Shown here in pieces: positions 1-9,564 of a stretch of DNA of 64,000 nt (positions are counted from its first letter, which is position 1; the number at the start of each line of letters is the position of its first letter). The translations under genes were made by a program, and so were the position numbers. Source of the DNA: Lentisalinibacter sp964427415 (GTDB lineage Bacteria; Pseudomonadota; Gammaproteobacteria; Steroidobacterales; Woeseiaceae); the NCBI GenBank assembly GCA_964427415.1, contig CAYRUH010000013.1:1-64000 (forward strand). The letters run 5' to 3'. A model generated the notes under the pieces. The model was not told the origin of the DNA and made no database searches. It was given only the letters and a program-made list of their open reading frames with translations.

Positions 1-430
1 CCGAACCAGACTGTGGGCGGCGTCCGGGCCGACAGGGAGACCGATTCCAGGGGACACGGCGGCTATAACGAGCCTGGCGGGGCGTTATCTCACGATCGAC
101 CCCAGAGATATGACGGAACTGTACGAGCAGGCGGCAGTGCTTGGCAGCACATCTGCATTGGTTTCGGCGTCGAGCGATTGCGGAGGCGTGCGAGGGAGCT
201 GTCCGCCTCTACCAGCAACTGGAAGCCAGGCGATTGGCATTGGGACAGAACTACTTCGACAACACGCCAAGTCCCCTCGGCCAGGAGTACGAAGAAGGGA
301 ATCACACAAGTGCTACGTGTGGCGGATCCGGAGCAATGCCTGCGGGAAGGAAGACAGGTTCGGCCGCTGACGGGCCCAGAGCCGTGAGGTTCGGTGCCGT
401 TAGTCGGCGCTGCTGACCGGCACTTCCTTC
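1..430. other. Unassigned stretch, possible decayed coding remnant
   Basis: No reading frame here looks like a normal protein. Short stretches look protein-like but in two different frames: about 50-165 in frame 2 (reads SLAGRYLTIDPRDMTELYEQ) and about 114-300 in frame 3 (reads AVRLYQQLEARRLALGQ). This could be a gene broken by frameshifts and stops, or chance in GC-rich DNA. I recognise no family. The stretch lies beyond the 3' end of the RND permease gene. Confidence 0.2.
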
Positions 431-530
431 ACGCCACTGCAGGCGTGGCCGTCGTGCGGGCGTATCCATCGCCGCGACCTTTTGTCGGGAGCAAGATGGA
501 TACCCCCGCAGGGCGGCCAGGAAAGAAGGG

Positions 531-602
531 TATCGGGCCTGAAGGCCCTCCCACAGTCGGATCGGGCTCCCACAGTGCGGGTTGGGCCTGAAGGCCCTAC
601 CG
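531..602 (-). repeat. REP-like palindrome cluster (three units, one internally deleted)
   Basis: Read on the minus strand, 531-555 gives GTGGGAGGGCCTTCAGGCCC followed by GATA. A second unit at 582-602 reads GGTAGGGCCTTCAGGCCCAA. Between them, about 563-577 reads TGTGGGAGCCCGAT, the same unit with its central hairpin missing. The core GGGCCTTCAGGCCC folds into a short hairpin, and the GTGG/GTAG head resembles REP elements of pseudomonads and xanthomonads. Related units lie at 10953-10975 and 11174-11196. The cluster sits just after the RND permease stop codon, where it could also stabilise mRNA 3' ends. Confidence 0.6.
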
Positions 603-624
603 ATCCGTACCGATCGGGCAGCGG

Positions 625-3600
625 TCAACGCATGAGCTGCTCTTCCGCCGCGGCGGACTGCTCCCGGCGGCGCAACCGATCGAGGAGCTTGCCGACATAT
701 TGGGGCGAGCGGCTGTTCTTCCCGATCAGGATGTAGACCGCTGGCACCACCAGCAGGGTCAGGAACACCGAGAAGCTCACGCCGAAGAACACGACTGCGC
801 CGATGGATTGGCGTGCCTCGGCGCCGGCGCCCGCCGCGAGCATGAGTGGTACGGCTCCAAAGGCGGTACACATGCTGGTCATCAGCACCGGCCGCAGCCG
901 GATGCCTGCTGCCTGTATGACGGCTTCGCGGTACTCCAGACCCCGGTCCCGGAGCTGGTTGGCAAACTCGACGATCAGCACGCCATTCTTGGCCGCGAGG
1001 CCGATCAGCATGATGGCGCCGATCTGGCTGAAGACGTTGATCGAGGAGCCGAAGATCCAGATGCCGACCAGGGCGCCCGCGATCGCCAGCGGCACCGTCA
1101 CCATGATGACCAGGGGATGGCGGAAGCTCTCGAACTGCGCCGCGAGGACGAGGAAGGCGATCAGCAGCGCCAGCATGAACGTCGTGTAGAGCGCGCTGCC
1201 CGAGCGCTTGAATTCCCGTGATTCGCCATCGTAGTTCAGCTGGACCTCGGCGGGCAGCTCTGCCGCCACCAACTGCTCCAGATAACGCAGTGCCTCGCCG
1301 AGGGAGTAGCCAGCGGCGAGGCCGCCCGAGACGGTGATGGAGCGCAGGCGGTCGAAGCGCTTGAGGTCCACCGGTCCGGAGCTCTCCTCCAGCGTCACCA
1401 GGTTTGCCAGCGGGATCAGCCGGCCGGTCACATCCGAGCGCACGAAGATGCTGTCGAGGTCATCGGGCGTACTGCGGGTCTGCCGGGCGCCCTGCAGGAT
1501 GACGTCGTATTCCTCGCCGCCGTCGATGAAGGTGGTGACCCGGCGCGAGCCCAGCACGGTCTCCAGGGTGCGTCCGATGGTCGCCAGCGACACCCCCAGG
1601 TCCGCCGCCCGGTTGCGGTCGATGGCCACGTCCATCTTCGGCTTGCGTTCCTGGTAGTCGGTCTCCAGACCCAGGAGCCGCGGGTTCTCCTCCGAGGCCC
1701 TTGCGATGATGCGCTCGGCCCAGTCCGCAATCTCCGTGTAGTCGGTGCCGCCGAGGACGATCTCCACCGGCCGGTTGGAACCGCGAATGCCGAGACCGGA
1801 CGACGAGCCGCGGGCAAACACGGTCACTCCGGGCAGCGCGGTAAGTTCCGGCCGCCAGGCCAAGGCGATTTCTTCGGCCGAGCGCTCACGCTCGCTCCAG
1901 AGGGCCAGCGGTACGAAGAAGAGCATGCGATTGACGTCGTCTCCGCCGCCCCAGCCCGAGCGCGTCAGAATGCGCCGGGCGTCGCCGCTCTCGACGTCCG
2001 GCATGACGATGTCCTCGACCTGGCGGGCGTAGCGGTCCATGTACTCCAGGCTGGCGCCGTCCGGCCCGTTCATGGCAATGAAGGCCGCACCCTGATCCTC
2101 CGGCGGCGCGTACTCCACCGGCAGCGCGGTCAGCAGACTCGACGCGCCAGCGAAGACGACCAGGGCGCCTGCGAGCACCAGCACGGGGTGGCGCAGGAAG
2201 CGCCGCAGGCCGGCCTCGTAACGGCCGGACAGTCTCCGGAACAGCCGGTCGACGAAACGGGTCAGGCGTCCCCGCGCGATACGCCGCCCGAGCAGCTTGG
2301 AGGAGAGCATCGGCACCAGGCTCAGCGCCACCAGGCTGGAGAAGATCACCGCCGCCGCCAGCGAGATGCCAAACTCGCCGAACAGACGGCCCACCGTCCC
2401 CTCCATGAAGGAGATCGGGATGAACACGGAAATCAGCACGGCGGTGGTGGCGATGACGGCGAAGCCGATCTCGCGGCTGCCGTTCACGGCCGCCAGCAGG
2501 CCGGGCTCGCCCTCTTCGATGCGCCGGGCGATGTTCTCCAGCACCACGATCGCGTCGTCCACGACCAGGCCGATGGCCAGGACCAGCCCGAGCAGGGTCA
2601 ATACGTTGATGGAGAAGCCCATCGCCGCCATCACGGTGAAGGCGGCGATGATGGAGACGGGGATGGTCAGCGCAGGGATCAGGGTGGCCCGCAGTGAGCC
2701 GATGAAGCCGTAGATCACGATCAACACCAGCAGCAGCGCGAGGCCCAGGGCTTTCACGACTTCCTTTATCGACTCGCTGATGAAGACGGAGAAATCCAGA
2801 TTCACCGATAACTTGATGTCGTCCGGCAGGGTCGGCTGCACGCGCTCGATCTGCTCGCGCACGCCGGTGTTGAGCATCAGGATGTTCGCCTTCGACTGGG
2901 GGATGATGCCCATGCTCACGCCGGAGATGCCGTTGGAACGCGAGATGTTGCGGTTGTCCTCCGGTGCCAGCTCGACGGCGGCCACCTCCCGCAGACGGAT
3001 TAGATAGCCGTCTTCGCCGCGGCCCACCACGAGCCGGCGGAAGTCTTCGACGCTAGAGAGCCCGGTCGACGTGCGCAGCGTGAATTCCCGCTGCGTGGAC
3101 TCGAGGCGGCCGGCGGGCAGTTCCACGTTCTCCCGCCGCAGCGCATCTTCGATCTCCGTCACGGTCAGGCCGCGCGCCGCGAGCGCTTCGGGCTTGACCC
3201 AGAGGCGCATGGCCAGCCGGCGCCCGCCGAAAACCCGGACATTGGCAACACCGCTGACGATGGAGAACTGGTCGATCAGGTAACGCTCCGCGAAGTCCGT
3301 GAGCTCCATCGACGAGCGCGCCGTGCTCGACAGGTCGATGTACATCGTTGCGCCGGTGCCGCCGCGCGCCTTGGTGATCTCGGGCGGATCCGCCTCCTCG
3401 GGCAGGTCCTCGACCACCCGCGCCACGCGCTCGCGCACGTCGTTGGCGGCGGCGTCGAGGTCCCGGTCGGCGGAGAATTCGATGCTGACATCGAAGCGGC
3501 CGTCGTAGCTCGTCGAGGTGAGCTTCTCGATGCCCTCGATGCCGGCCACGGCGTCCTCGACCAGCTGGGTGATCTTGCGTTCGACGATCTCCGCTGATGC

Positions 3601-3759
3601 CCCCCGATAGCGGCCGTCGATGCTCACCACCGGCCGTTCGATGTCCGGATACTCGCGGATAGGCAGGTTGAAGAGTGCCATCAGGCCGACGATGACCAGG
3701 ATCAGCGACAGCACCGTGGCGAAGACAGGCCGCCGGACGGAGATCTCCGACAGGATCAT
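625..3759 (-). CDS. RND-family multidrug efflux permease (AcrB/MexB-like, HAE1)
   Basis: Inner-membrane pump subunit of a tripartite RND efflux system, exchanging protons for drugs or other amphiphiles. The 1044-aa length is normal for HAE1 permeases. The N-terminus is cytoplasmic (SVRRPVFATVLSL) and leads into TM1, followed by a large periplasmic loop (about 35-330), the central TM block, a second periplasmic loop and the C-terminal TM block. The TM4 proton-relay pair is present as Asp401-Asp402 (GLVVDDAIVVLENI). The ATG overlaps the adaptor stop codon by 4 bp, so the two genes are translationally coupled. No outer-membrane channel gene is adjacent, so the pump probably uses a TolC-like protein encoded elsewhere. 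Substrate cannot be predicted. Confidence 0.95.
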   Translation of the reverse strand: MILSEISVRRPVFATVLSLILVIVGLMALFNLPIREYPDIERPVVSIDGRYRGASAEIVERKITQLVEDAVAGIEGIEKLTSTSYDGRFDVSIEFSADRDLDAAANDVRERVARVVEDLPEEADPPEITKARGGTGATMYIDLSSTARSSMELTDFAERYLIDQFSIVSGVANVRVFGGRRLAMRLWVKPEALAARGLTVTEIEDALRRENVELPAGRLESTQREFTLRTSTGLSSVEDFRRLVVGRGEDGYLIRLREVAAVELAPEDNRNISRSNGISGVSMGIIPQSKANILMLNTGVREQIERVQPTLPDDIKLSVNLDFSVFISESIKEVVKALGLALLLVLIVIYGFIGSLRATLIPALTIPVSIIAAFTVMAAMGFSINVLTLLGLVLAIGLVVDDAIVVLENIARRIEEGEPGLLAAVNGSREIGFAVIATTAVLISVFIPISFMEGTVGRLFGEFGISLAAAVIFSSLVALSLVPMLSSKLLGRRIARGRLTRFVDRLFRRLSGRYEAGLRRFLRHPVLVLAGALVVFAGASSLLTALPVEYAPPEDQGAAFIAMNGPDGASLEYMDRYARQVEDIVMPDVESGDARRILTRSGWGGGDDVNRMLFFVPLALWSERERSAEEIALAWRPELTALPGVTVFARGSSSGLGIRGSNRPVEIVLGGTDYTEIADWAERIIARASEENPRLLGLETDYQERKPKMDVAIDRNRAADLGVSLATIGRTLETVLGSRRVTTFIDGGEEYDVILQGARQTRSTPDDLDSIFVRSDVTGRLIPLANLVTLEESSGPVDLKRFDRLRSITVSGGLAAGYSLGEALRYLEQLVAAELPAEVQLNYDGESREFKRSGSALYTTFMLALLIAFLVLAAQFESFRHPLVIMVTVPLAIAGALVGIWIFGSSINVFSQIGAIMLIGLAAKNGVLIVEFANQLRDRGLEYREAVIQAAGIRLRPVLMTSMCTAFGAVPLMLAAGAGAEARQSIGAVVFFGVSFSVFLTLLVVPAVYILIGKNSRSPQYVGKLLDRLRRREQSAAAEEQLMR

Positions 3760-4826
3760 GGCCGCGACTCGCCGACGGTGCCGTAGACCACCTCCGAGCC
3801 TTCGCGGACCTTCTGCGTGCCCTCGGTGATCACCCGGTCCCCGGCGGTAAGTCCCGAGACGATCTCCACGGCGCCCGGTATCCGCTGCCCCAGCTGCACC
3901 TGTCTCCTGGCCGCCCGGTCCTCGGCCGCGACGACGTACACATAGTGCTGGCCGCGCTCCGGTACGATGGCCTGCTCGGGGGCCATCAGGGTGTCGCTGC
4001 GGCGCATCTGCAGCGCCACGGTGAGGAACATGCCGGGCTTGAGCAGGTCCTCCTGGTTCTCCAGAACTGCGCGCACCAGGATCGACCGGGACACCGCATC
4101 CAGCCGGGTGTCTACGCTGTCGATGCGGCCGCGGAATTGGCGCCCCTGCAGCGCGGGACTGCGGGCGGAGACGGTCAGGTCCTCGCGCAGCACGCCCAGG
4201 AAGGCCTCCGGTACTGAGAACTCCAGTTTGACCGGGTCGAGATCGTCCAGGGTCGTAATGACGGTACCGGGATTCACCAGGCTGCCCGGGCTCACCCGGC
4301 GCAGCCCGATCTTACCGCTGAACGGCGCGCGGATGAGGGTGTTCTCCAGGCGCGCTCGCGCCGCCTGCACCTCGGCCTCGGCCACCTGCATCGCGGCGAG
4401 CAGCTCCTCCAGGCTGGAGGCGGAGATGGCCTGGGTATCCGCCAGCTGGCGCGCCCGCTGATACTGGCTGCGGCTCTCGCTCAGGGAGGCCTCCGCCACC
4501 GCCAGCTCGGCGCGGATCTCCTGATTCTCCATCTCCACCAGCAGGTCGCCTGCCGCGACCAGCTGTCCTTCCTGGAAAGCGATGCGGGTCACGATGTTCG
4601 TCACACGGGAGGTGATCTCCACGGACTCGTCCGCGAGCACGGTGCCGATGGCATCGATTTCGTCGACGATATCCCGGGGCTCGACGACTTCGGTGATGAC
4701 CGTCACGGGTCCGCCGCCGAAACGGCCACCGCCACCCTGCTCCTCGCCGGCCTCGCAGCCGGTGAGCAGGGCCAGGGCGCCCAGCAGGATTGCCGGCGTC
4801 GTCCACGGTGTGGGGCACTGGAGCAA
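3756..4826 (-). CDS. RND efflux periplasmic adaptor (membrane-fusion) lipoprotein
   Basis: Adaptor of the HlyD/AcrA type that links the downstream RND permease to an outer-membrane channel. It is 356 aa. The N-terminal hydrophobic segment ends in a lipobox (LLTGC, Cys about residue 24), so the mature protein should be an inner-membrane-anchored periplasmic lipoprotein. A barrel-sandwich (lipoyl-like) half is followed by a coiled-coil hairpin rich in Ala, Glu and Arg (about 105-165), the second lipoyl half (ENTLIRAPFSGKIG) and a beta-barrel region. The start is TTG at 4826, chosen because AAGGAAGG lies 6 nt upstream. It is the first gene of the two-gene operon. Confidence 0.93.
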   Translation of the reverse strand: MLQCPTPWTTPAILLGALALLTGCEAGEEQGGGGRFGGGPVTVITEVVEPRDIVDEIDAIGTVLADESVEITSRVTNIVTRIAFQEGQLVAAGDLLVEMENQEIRAELAVAEASLSESRSQYQRARQLADTQAISASSLEELLAAMQVAEAEVQAARARLENTLIRAPFSGKIGLRRVSPGSLVNPGTVITTLDDLDPVKLEFSVPEAFLGVLREDLTVSARSPALQGRQFRGRIDSVDTRLDAVSRSILVRAVLENQEDLLKPGMFLTVALQMRRSDTLMAPEQAIVPERGQHYVYVVAAEDRAARRQVQLGQRIPGAVEIVSGLTAGDRVITEGTQKVREGSEVVYGTVGESRP

Positions 4827-5038
4827 GATCTACCTTCCTTGTTGAACAGCGGTGTCGGGCCGGGCCCACCCGCCTGCCCACCGCGCGAGGCGGACAGCAG
4901 CGCTGCGGCCAGCAGGCTATTGTAACCGGAGGCGCGCGGTCCGGGCGGCCCTGCTCCGGCCAATGACATTCGGCCGCACCGGACGGACGGATGCAGGCCG
5001 CGGGAGCCGCACGGGTGTCGGCGGCTCCCTGTATGCAC

Positions 5039-5044
5039 TAGACT
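5039..5044 (+). promoter_or_regulatory. Candidate -10 element for the SDR gene
   Basis: TAGACT ends 7 nt before the GTG start at 5052, and no Shine-Dalgarno sequence is visible. No good -35 hexamer lies 16-18 bp upstream. If used, transcription would begin at or next to the start codon. The rest of the 4827-5051 divergent region holds nothing else I can name. Confidence 0.35.
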
Positions 5045-5051
5045 CGGGCCC

Positions 5052-5888
5052 GTGCATGACGCTTTCAGAAACAGGACGGTGATCATCACGGGCGCGTCCG
5101 CAGGCATAGGCGCCGCCTGCGCCCGGCTGTTTGCGGCAGCCGGAGCGCGTCTGGTCCTGGTGGCGCGCAACGAGCACGCCCTGCAGAGCTTCGCGACCAG
5201 TCTCCCCGGCGGTACCGAGACCATGAACGTGGCCATGGACGTCGCGGACGATGTGGCCTGCAGGGAACTGTTCGACCGGACGGAGGCCACCTTCGGTGCC
5301 GTCCATTGCCTGGTCAACAACGCCGGCCTGCACGCCCGCGGCAGTGTGGAGCAGAAGACCGAGAACGAATTGACGGCGATGGTGGACGTCAACCTGCGCG
5401 CGCCCATCCTGCTCAGCCGCCTGGCCATACCCCGCATACGCCAGGCTGGCGGCGGCGCCATCGTCAACGTAGCCTCGCTCGCTGGCTGCACGCCGGTGCC
5501 CGGCTCGGTGACCTACGCGGCCACTAAGGCGGGTCTGCGCTCCTTCTCGCACGGTCTCGCCGAGGAATTGAGAGGCAGCGGCATCCATGTGGGCGTCGTC
5601 TCGCCCGGTCCGGTGGACACCGGTTTCATTATGGAAGAACTGGACGAGGTGACCGATCTATCGCTGTCCCAGCCCATGAGTACCACGGAGGCGGTGGCCG
5701 AGGCCATCCTGCGCGTGGCCGCGGGCGATGGGGTGGAGAGGAAGATACCGCGCTTGAGCGGCGTCACCGCGGATCTGGTCTATCTCTTTCCGGGCCTGAG
5801 ACGCGCGCTGGAGCCGTTGCTGCGCCGCAAAGGCAGGAAGGCGCGGGACTACTACAAGGCCCGCAGGGCGGCAGCGGAGGACGGCTGA
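5052..5888 (+). CDS. SDR-family oxidoreductase
   Basis: Short-chain dehydrogenase/reductase with an N-terminal Rossmann fold. The cofactor motif TGASAGIG is at residues 13-20, NNAG follows in the middle of the fold, and the catalytic YxxxK is Tyr155/Lys159 (YAATK). The Arg-rich C-terminus (GLRRALEPLLRRKGRKARDY) extends past the usual catalytic core, giving 278 aa. The substrate is unknown; the overall look is of the broad classical SDRs that reduce or oxidise hydroxyacyl or sugar-like substrates. The GTG start is placed so that the glycine motif sits at the usual distance from the N-terminus. It reads divergently from the efflux operon. Confidence 0.88.
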   Translation: MHDAFRNRTVIITGASAGIGAACARLFAAAGARLVLVARNEHALQSFATSLPGGTETMNVAMDVADDVACRELFDRTEATFGAVHCLVNNAGLHARGSVEQKTENELTAMVDVNLRAPILLSRLAIPRIRQAGGGAIVNVASLAGCTPVPGSVTYAATKAGLRSFSHGLAEELRGSGIHVGVVSPGPVDTGFIMEELDEVTDLSLSQPMSTTEAVAEAILRVAAGDGVERKIPRLSGVTADLVYLFPGLRRALEPLLRRKGRKARDYYKARRAAAEDG

Positions 5889-5950
5889 GGCCGCGTATCC
5901 TGCTTACGCTCTGCGCAATGGGCACCTGAGCCGACGACGACAGGAGAATC

Positions 5951-6241
5951 ATGGCAGACAAACTCGACCACACCGTTATCGAAGCCAAGCTGCTCGACAT
6001 CCCCGGCTGGGAGCTGCGCGAGGGCAAGCTGCACCGCCAGTTCCGGTTCGACGATTTCGTGCGTGCATTCGGTTTCATGAGTGCGGCGGCCATCGTCGCC
6101 GAGAAGATGGATCACCACCCGGAGTGGTTCAACGTATACAGCAAGGTGACCGTCGATCTCACCACTCACGACGCCGGCGGCATCACGGAACTGGACTTCG
6201 AGCTGGCGGGCGCCATGTCGGCGCTGGCTGACCGGAACTGA
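5951..6241 (+). CDS. phhB: Pterin-4a-carbinolamine dehydratase
   Basis: Dehydrates 4a-hydroxytetrahydropterin, recycling the pterin cofactor of aromatic amino-acid hydroxylases; many bacteria also carry it without a hydroxylase nearby. The 96-aa protein has the family signature MDHHPEWFNVYSKVTVDLTTHD (given here in parts: His-His-Pro-Glu-Trp, then VYSKV, then THD), including the catalytic histidines. AGGAG lies 7 nt before the ATG. No phenylalanine hydroxylase gene is in the window, so the partner is elsewhere or the protein has another role. Confidence 0.93.
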   Translation: MADKLDHTVIEAKLLDIPGWELREGKLHRQFRFDDFVRAFGFMSAAAIVAEKMDHHPEWFNVYSKVTVDLTTHDAGGITELDFELAGAMSALADRN

Positions 6242-6298
6242 CGGGCCTGGCGGACCGGAACCGAGGGGCCGGGGCCTTCTTCCGACCGGCTTCTGCCC

Positions 6299-7645
6299 TC
6301 ATACCACCGCCATCGCGGCGAAGGCATCGCGGGTGAAGTTCTCCGTGCCGTCTTCGAGCACGCGGACATTGTCCTCGATGCGGATGCCCCCGCAGGGCCT
6401 GAGTTCGTCCACTCGCAGCCAGTTAACCATGCGCCCTGCGGCGCTCTCGTGCAAAGAGTCGAGCAGCAGATCGATGAAGTAGATGCCGGGCTCGATGGTC
6501 AGCACCTGGTCGGCGGCCAGCTTGCGGGTCAGGCGCAGGTGGGGATGGTCCTCCGGCGGGGCTATCTCGCCGCCCTCGTCATCCGCCATGAAGCCGCCCA
6601 CGTCGTGCACCTGCAGGCCCAGCAGGTGGCCGAGGCCATGGGGCATGAAGGCCCGGGTCACCCCGGCTTCCACCAGTGCTTCGGCGCTGCCGGCGCTGGC
6701 GATCTCATGGGCCAGCAGCAAGCCGCCGAGACGGTGGTGGGTATGCAGATGCAGTTCGCGGAAGTCCACCCCGGGCCGCACCCCGGCGACAATCTCCTGC
6801 TGCAACTCGTGCATGTCCCGGATGAGCGCGGCGAACTCGCCCTCGTCGGCGGCGTAGGTGCGCGTTACATCGGCCGCATAGCCGGCAACCGAAGCCCCCG
6901 CATCGATGAGGAAGGAGCGCATCTCGTCGGGTGGCCGGCGGTCCCGGTTCTGATAGTGGAGCACCGCAGCATGCTCGTTCAGTGCGATGATGTTGCCGTA
7001 GGGCAACTCCTGGTCCAGTTGCCCCGCCGCGCGGCAGTAAGCGAGATGGATATCGAACTCCGCGGCGCCGTTCTCGAAGGCCGCGTGGGCGGCGATGTGC
7101 GCCTCGGCCGCCCGGCGGGTCGCCGCCCGCATGCACTGCAGTTCGTAGGCGGTTTTTGTCGCGCGGGGATAGCGCAGGCTCTGCAGCACGCTCTGCGGAT
7201 TGATGCGCTCGATTCCGAGGGTCTGGGCCGGGTCGATCACTTCGCCGATGAATACGTAGCGCGACAGGTCGTCCGGCAACAGCGTGCGCGCGCCGGCCGG
7301 GCTCTCGAACGGCAGGATGTCGAACTGCCTCGTCCAGGAGCCGTGCGGCGCGGCCGGCGGCAGATGCCAGTAGTCGGCGGGCTGGCAGTAGGCGAGCCGG
7401 GGCCGGCTGCCCGGCGTGTAGACGAGATAGGAACCGGGCGCGTCCGTCAGCGGCAGCCAGGCGTTGAAGTCCGGATTGACGATGTAGGGATAGGCCCGGT
7501 CGTCCTGGAAAGCATAGCGGGGTTCGCCGGCGGCGACCACAATCCCCTCGGCGCCGGCGCGCTCCAGCGCGCGGTCGTAGCGGCGCGTGATCTCCGCGAC
7601 ATGGTCGGCGTAAAGTTCGGCGATGTCGGGGCGTTCGGGTTCCAT
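6299..7645 (-). CDS. pepQ: Xaa-Pro dipeptidase (M24 family, PepQ-like)
   Basis: Cytoplasmic metallopeptidase cleaving dipeptides with C-terminal proline. It is 448 aa, close to E. coli PepQ. The N-terminal creatinase-like domain is followed by the pita-bread catalytic domain. Metal ligands are visible in order: Asp in LIDAGA, Asp in AADVTRTY, His in PHGLGHLLGLQVHD, Glu in EPGIYF and Glu in RIEDNVRV. The open frame extends upstream to 7726, but ATG at 7645 is preferred because ACGGAGGAAGC precedes it directly. A second M24 enzyme, PepP, is at 61904-63208. It is convergent with the pterin dehydratase gene. Confidence 0.93.
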   Translation of the reverse strand: MEPERPDIAELYADHVAEITRRYDRALERAGAEGIVVAAGEPRYAFQDDRAYPYIVNPDFNAWLPLTDAPGSYLVYTPGSRPRLAYCQPADYWHLPPAAPHGSWTRQFDILPFESPAGARTLLPDDLSRYVFIGEVIDPAQTLGIERINPQSVLQSLRYPRATKTAYELQCMRAATRRAAEAHIAAHAAFENGAAEFDIHLAYCRAAGQLDQELPYGNIIALNEHAAVLHYQNRDRRPPDEMRSFLIDAGASVAGYAADVTRTYAADEGEFAALIRDMHELQQEIVAGVRPGVDFRELHLHTHHRLGGLLLAHEIASAGSAEALVEAGVTRAFMPHGLGHLLGLQVHDVGGFMADDEGGEIAPPEDHPHLRLTRKLAADQVLTIEPGIYFIDLLLDSLHESAAGRMVNWLRVDELRPCGGIRIEDNVRVLEDGTENFTRDAFAAMAVV

Positions 7646-7785
7646 GCTTCCTCCGTATGGCTCTGAATCTGCCTCCGGGCAGTATAACGAACGCGCCGCT
7701 GTCGGCCGGCTTCTCGAGTGGCTCACTTAACAGGCTTCCCGATCTGGGGCATCATTGCGCACTCCATGAACCTCCGGAGTTCCCG

Positions 7786-9498
7786 ATGTTTTTTCCTGCT
7801 GCACGCGGCTTCGTCGCCGCAGCGTTCGTCCTGCTCGTCATGACCACACCGGCACTCGGCTACGATCGCATCACGGGAGAGACGTTTGCGTCCCGCTCGG
7901 AGGTGATCGCGCCGCACGGCATGGCCGCCACCAGCCAGCCGCTGGCCACCCAGATCGCGCTGGACGTGCTGAAAGCCGGCGGCAGTGCCGTGGATGCGGC
8001 CATCGCCGCGAACGCCGCTCTCGGTCTCATGGAGCCGGTCGGCAGTGGCATCGGTGGCGATCTCTTCGCCATCGTCTGGGATGCGGAGAAAGCTGAACTG
8101 ACCGGGTTGAACGCGAGCGGCCGCTCGCCGGCATCGCTGACGCTCGCGTATTTCGAAGAGCAGGGGCTGGAGAGCATCCCTGCCCTGGGGCCCCTGCCGG
8201 TGAGCGTGCCGGGCGCCGTGGACGGCTGGTTCGAGCTGCACGAACGTTATGGGCGGCTGCCGATGACCGAGATCCTCGCGCCCGCTGTCCGCTACGCCCG
8301 CGAGGGCTTCCCGGTGTCGGAACTTATCGCCTATTACTGGCAGCGCAACGCCGAATACCTGAAGGACTTCCCGGGCTTCGCGGAAATATTCATGCCGGAC
8401 GGACGGGCGCCGCTCAAGGGCGAGATGTTCCGCAACCCGCGCCTTGCCGACACCTACGAGAAAATCGCAAAGCAGGGGCGCGACGTGTTCTACCGCGGCG
8501 AGATAGCCCGCAAGATCGCCGACTACATGCAGGAAAACGGCGGCTTTCTCACCCACGAGGACATGGCAAGGCACCGCTCGGAATGGGTGCAGCCCGTCTC
8601 CACCACCTACCGGGGCTGGGAGGTCTTCGAGTTGCCGCCTAACGGCCAGGGCATCGCCGCGCTGCAGATGCTGAATATCCTGGAAGCCTACGACATTGCC
8701 TCCATGGGCTTCGGCTCGGCGGACTACCTGCACCTGTTGACGGAGGCGAAGAAGCTCGCTTTCGAGGATCGGGCGCGCTACTACGCGGACATGGACTTCG
8801 CGGACGTGCCGGTCGAACGGCTGATCTCGAAGGAGTACGCGGCCGAGCGGCGCAAGCTGATCGACAGGCAGCAGGCCTCGCGGTCGCTCCCCGCCGGAGA
8901 CGCGCGGCTGGAAAACGGCGACACCATCTATCTCACCGTGGCCGACAGCAAAGGCAACATGGTCTCGCTGATCCAGAGCAATTACCGTGGCATGGGCTCG
9001 GGCATGACGCCCGGCGACCTCGGCTTCGTGCTCCAGGACCGCGGCGAGCTCTTCTCCCTGGAGACCGGCCACCCGAACGTGTACGAGCCCGGCAAGCGGC
9101 CCTTTCACACCATCATCCCGGCTTTCGTGATGCGCGACGGCAAGCCGCTGATGAGCTTCGGCGTGATGGGCGGCGCGATGCAGCCCCAGGGCCACACGCA
9201 GATCATCGTCAATATGGTGGACTTCGGCATGAACCTGCAGGAGGCCGGCGATGCGCCGCGGCTGCGCCACAGCGGCTCCTCCCAGCCCACCGGCGAGCAG
9301 ATGACCGACGGCGGCACGGTGTACCTGGAGCACGGCTTCGATGAGGCCGTGCATCGGCAACTCATGCGCCGCGGCCACAGTCTCGGCGGCAGCAACGGTG
9401 GTTTCGGCGGCTACCAGGCCATCATGAAGGATCACGAGGAGGGCGTGTACTACGGTGCCTCCGAGTCCCGCAAGGACGGCCAGGCGGCCGGCTACTGA
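7786..9498 (+). CDS. Gamma-glutamyltransferase-family protein (YwrD-type Ntn hydrolase)
   Basis: Ntn-hydrolase precursor that should self-cleave at Thr380 (GDTIYLTVAD), making large and small subunits. The small subunit carries the Gly-Gly pair in GVMGGAMQPQGH, the form seen in YwrD-like members rather than in the classical glutathione GGT. A signal peptide is present (residues about 1-27, AAAFVLLVMTTPALG), so the enzyme is exported. It is 570 aa, a normal length. The start at 7786 is chosen over the longer frame from 7657 because CGGAG sits 8 nt upstream and the signal peptide starts there. The substrate may be glutathione conjugates or another gamma-glutamyl compound. Confidence 0.9.
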   Translation: MFFPAARGFVAAAFVLLVMTTPALGYDRITGETFASRSEVIAPHGMAATSQPLATQIALDVLKAGGSAVDAAIAANAALGLMEPVGSGIGGDLFAIVWDAEKAELTGLNASGRSPASLTLAYFEEQGLESIPALGPLPVSVPGAVDGWFELHERYGRLPMTEILAPAVRYAREGFPVSELIAYYWQRNAEYLKDFPGFAEIFMPDGRAPLKGEMFRNPRLADTYEKIAKQGRDVFYRGEIARKIADYMQENGGFLTHEDMARHRSEWVQPVSTTYRGWEVFELPPNGQGIAALQMLNILEAYDIASMGFGSADYLHLLTEAKKLAFEDRARYYADMDFADVPVERLISKEYAAERRKLIDRQQASRSLPAGDARLENGDTIYLTVADSKGNMVSLIQSNYRGMGSGMTPGDLGFVLQDRGELFSLETGHPNVYEPGKRPFHTIIPAFVMRDGKPLMSFGVMGGAMQPQGHTQIIVNMVDFGMNLQEAGDAPRLRHSGSSQPTGEQMTDGGTVYLEHGFDEAVHRQLMRRGHSLGGSNGGFGGYQAIMKDHEEGVYYGASESRKDGQAAGY

Positions 9499-9564
9499 GA
9501 GCATGGGTCCGCAGTCGTGGCCCAGAGAATCGACCCAGAAAAAGAATTGACCGGGGAATCGACG

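Noticed and set aside
6382..6398. GGATGCCCCC similarity to the REP-associated flank
   Set aside because: It lies inside pepQ, coding for the conserved GGIRIED region, so the match is explained by coding sequence.
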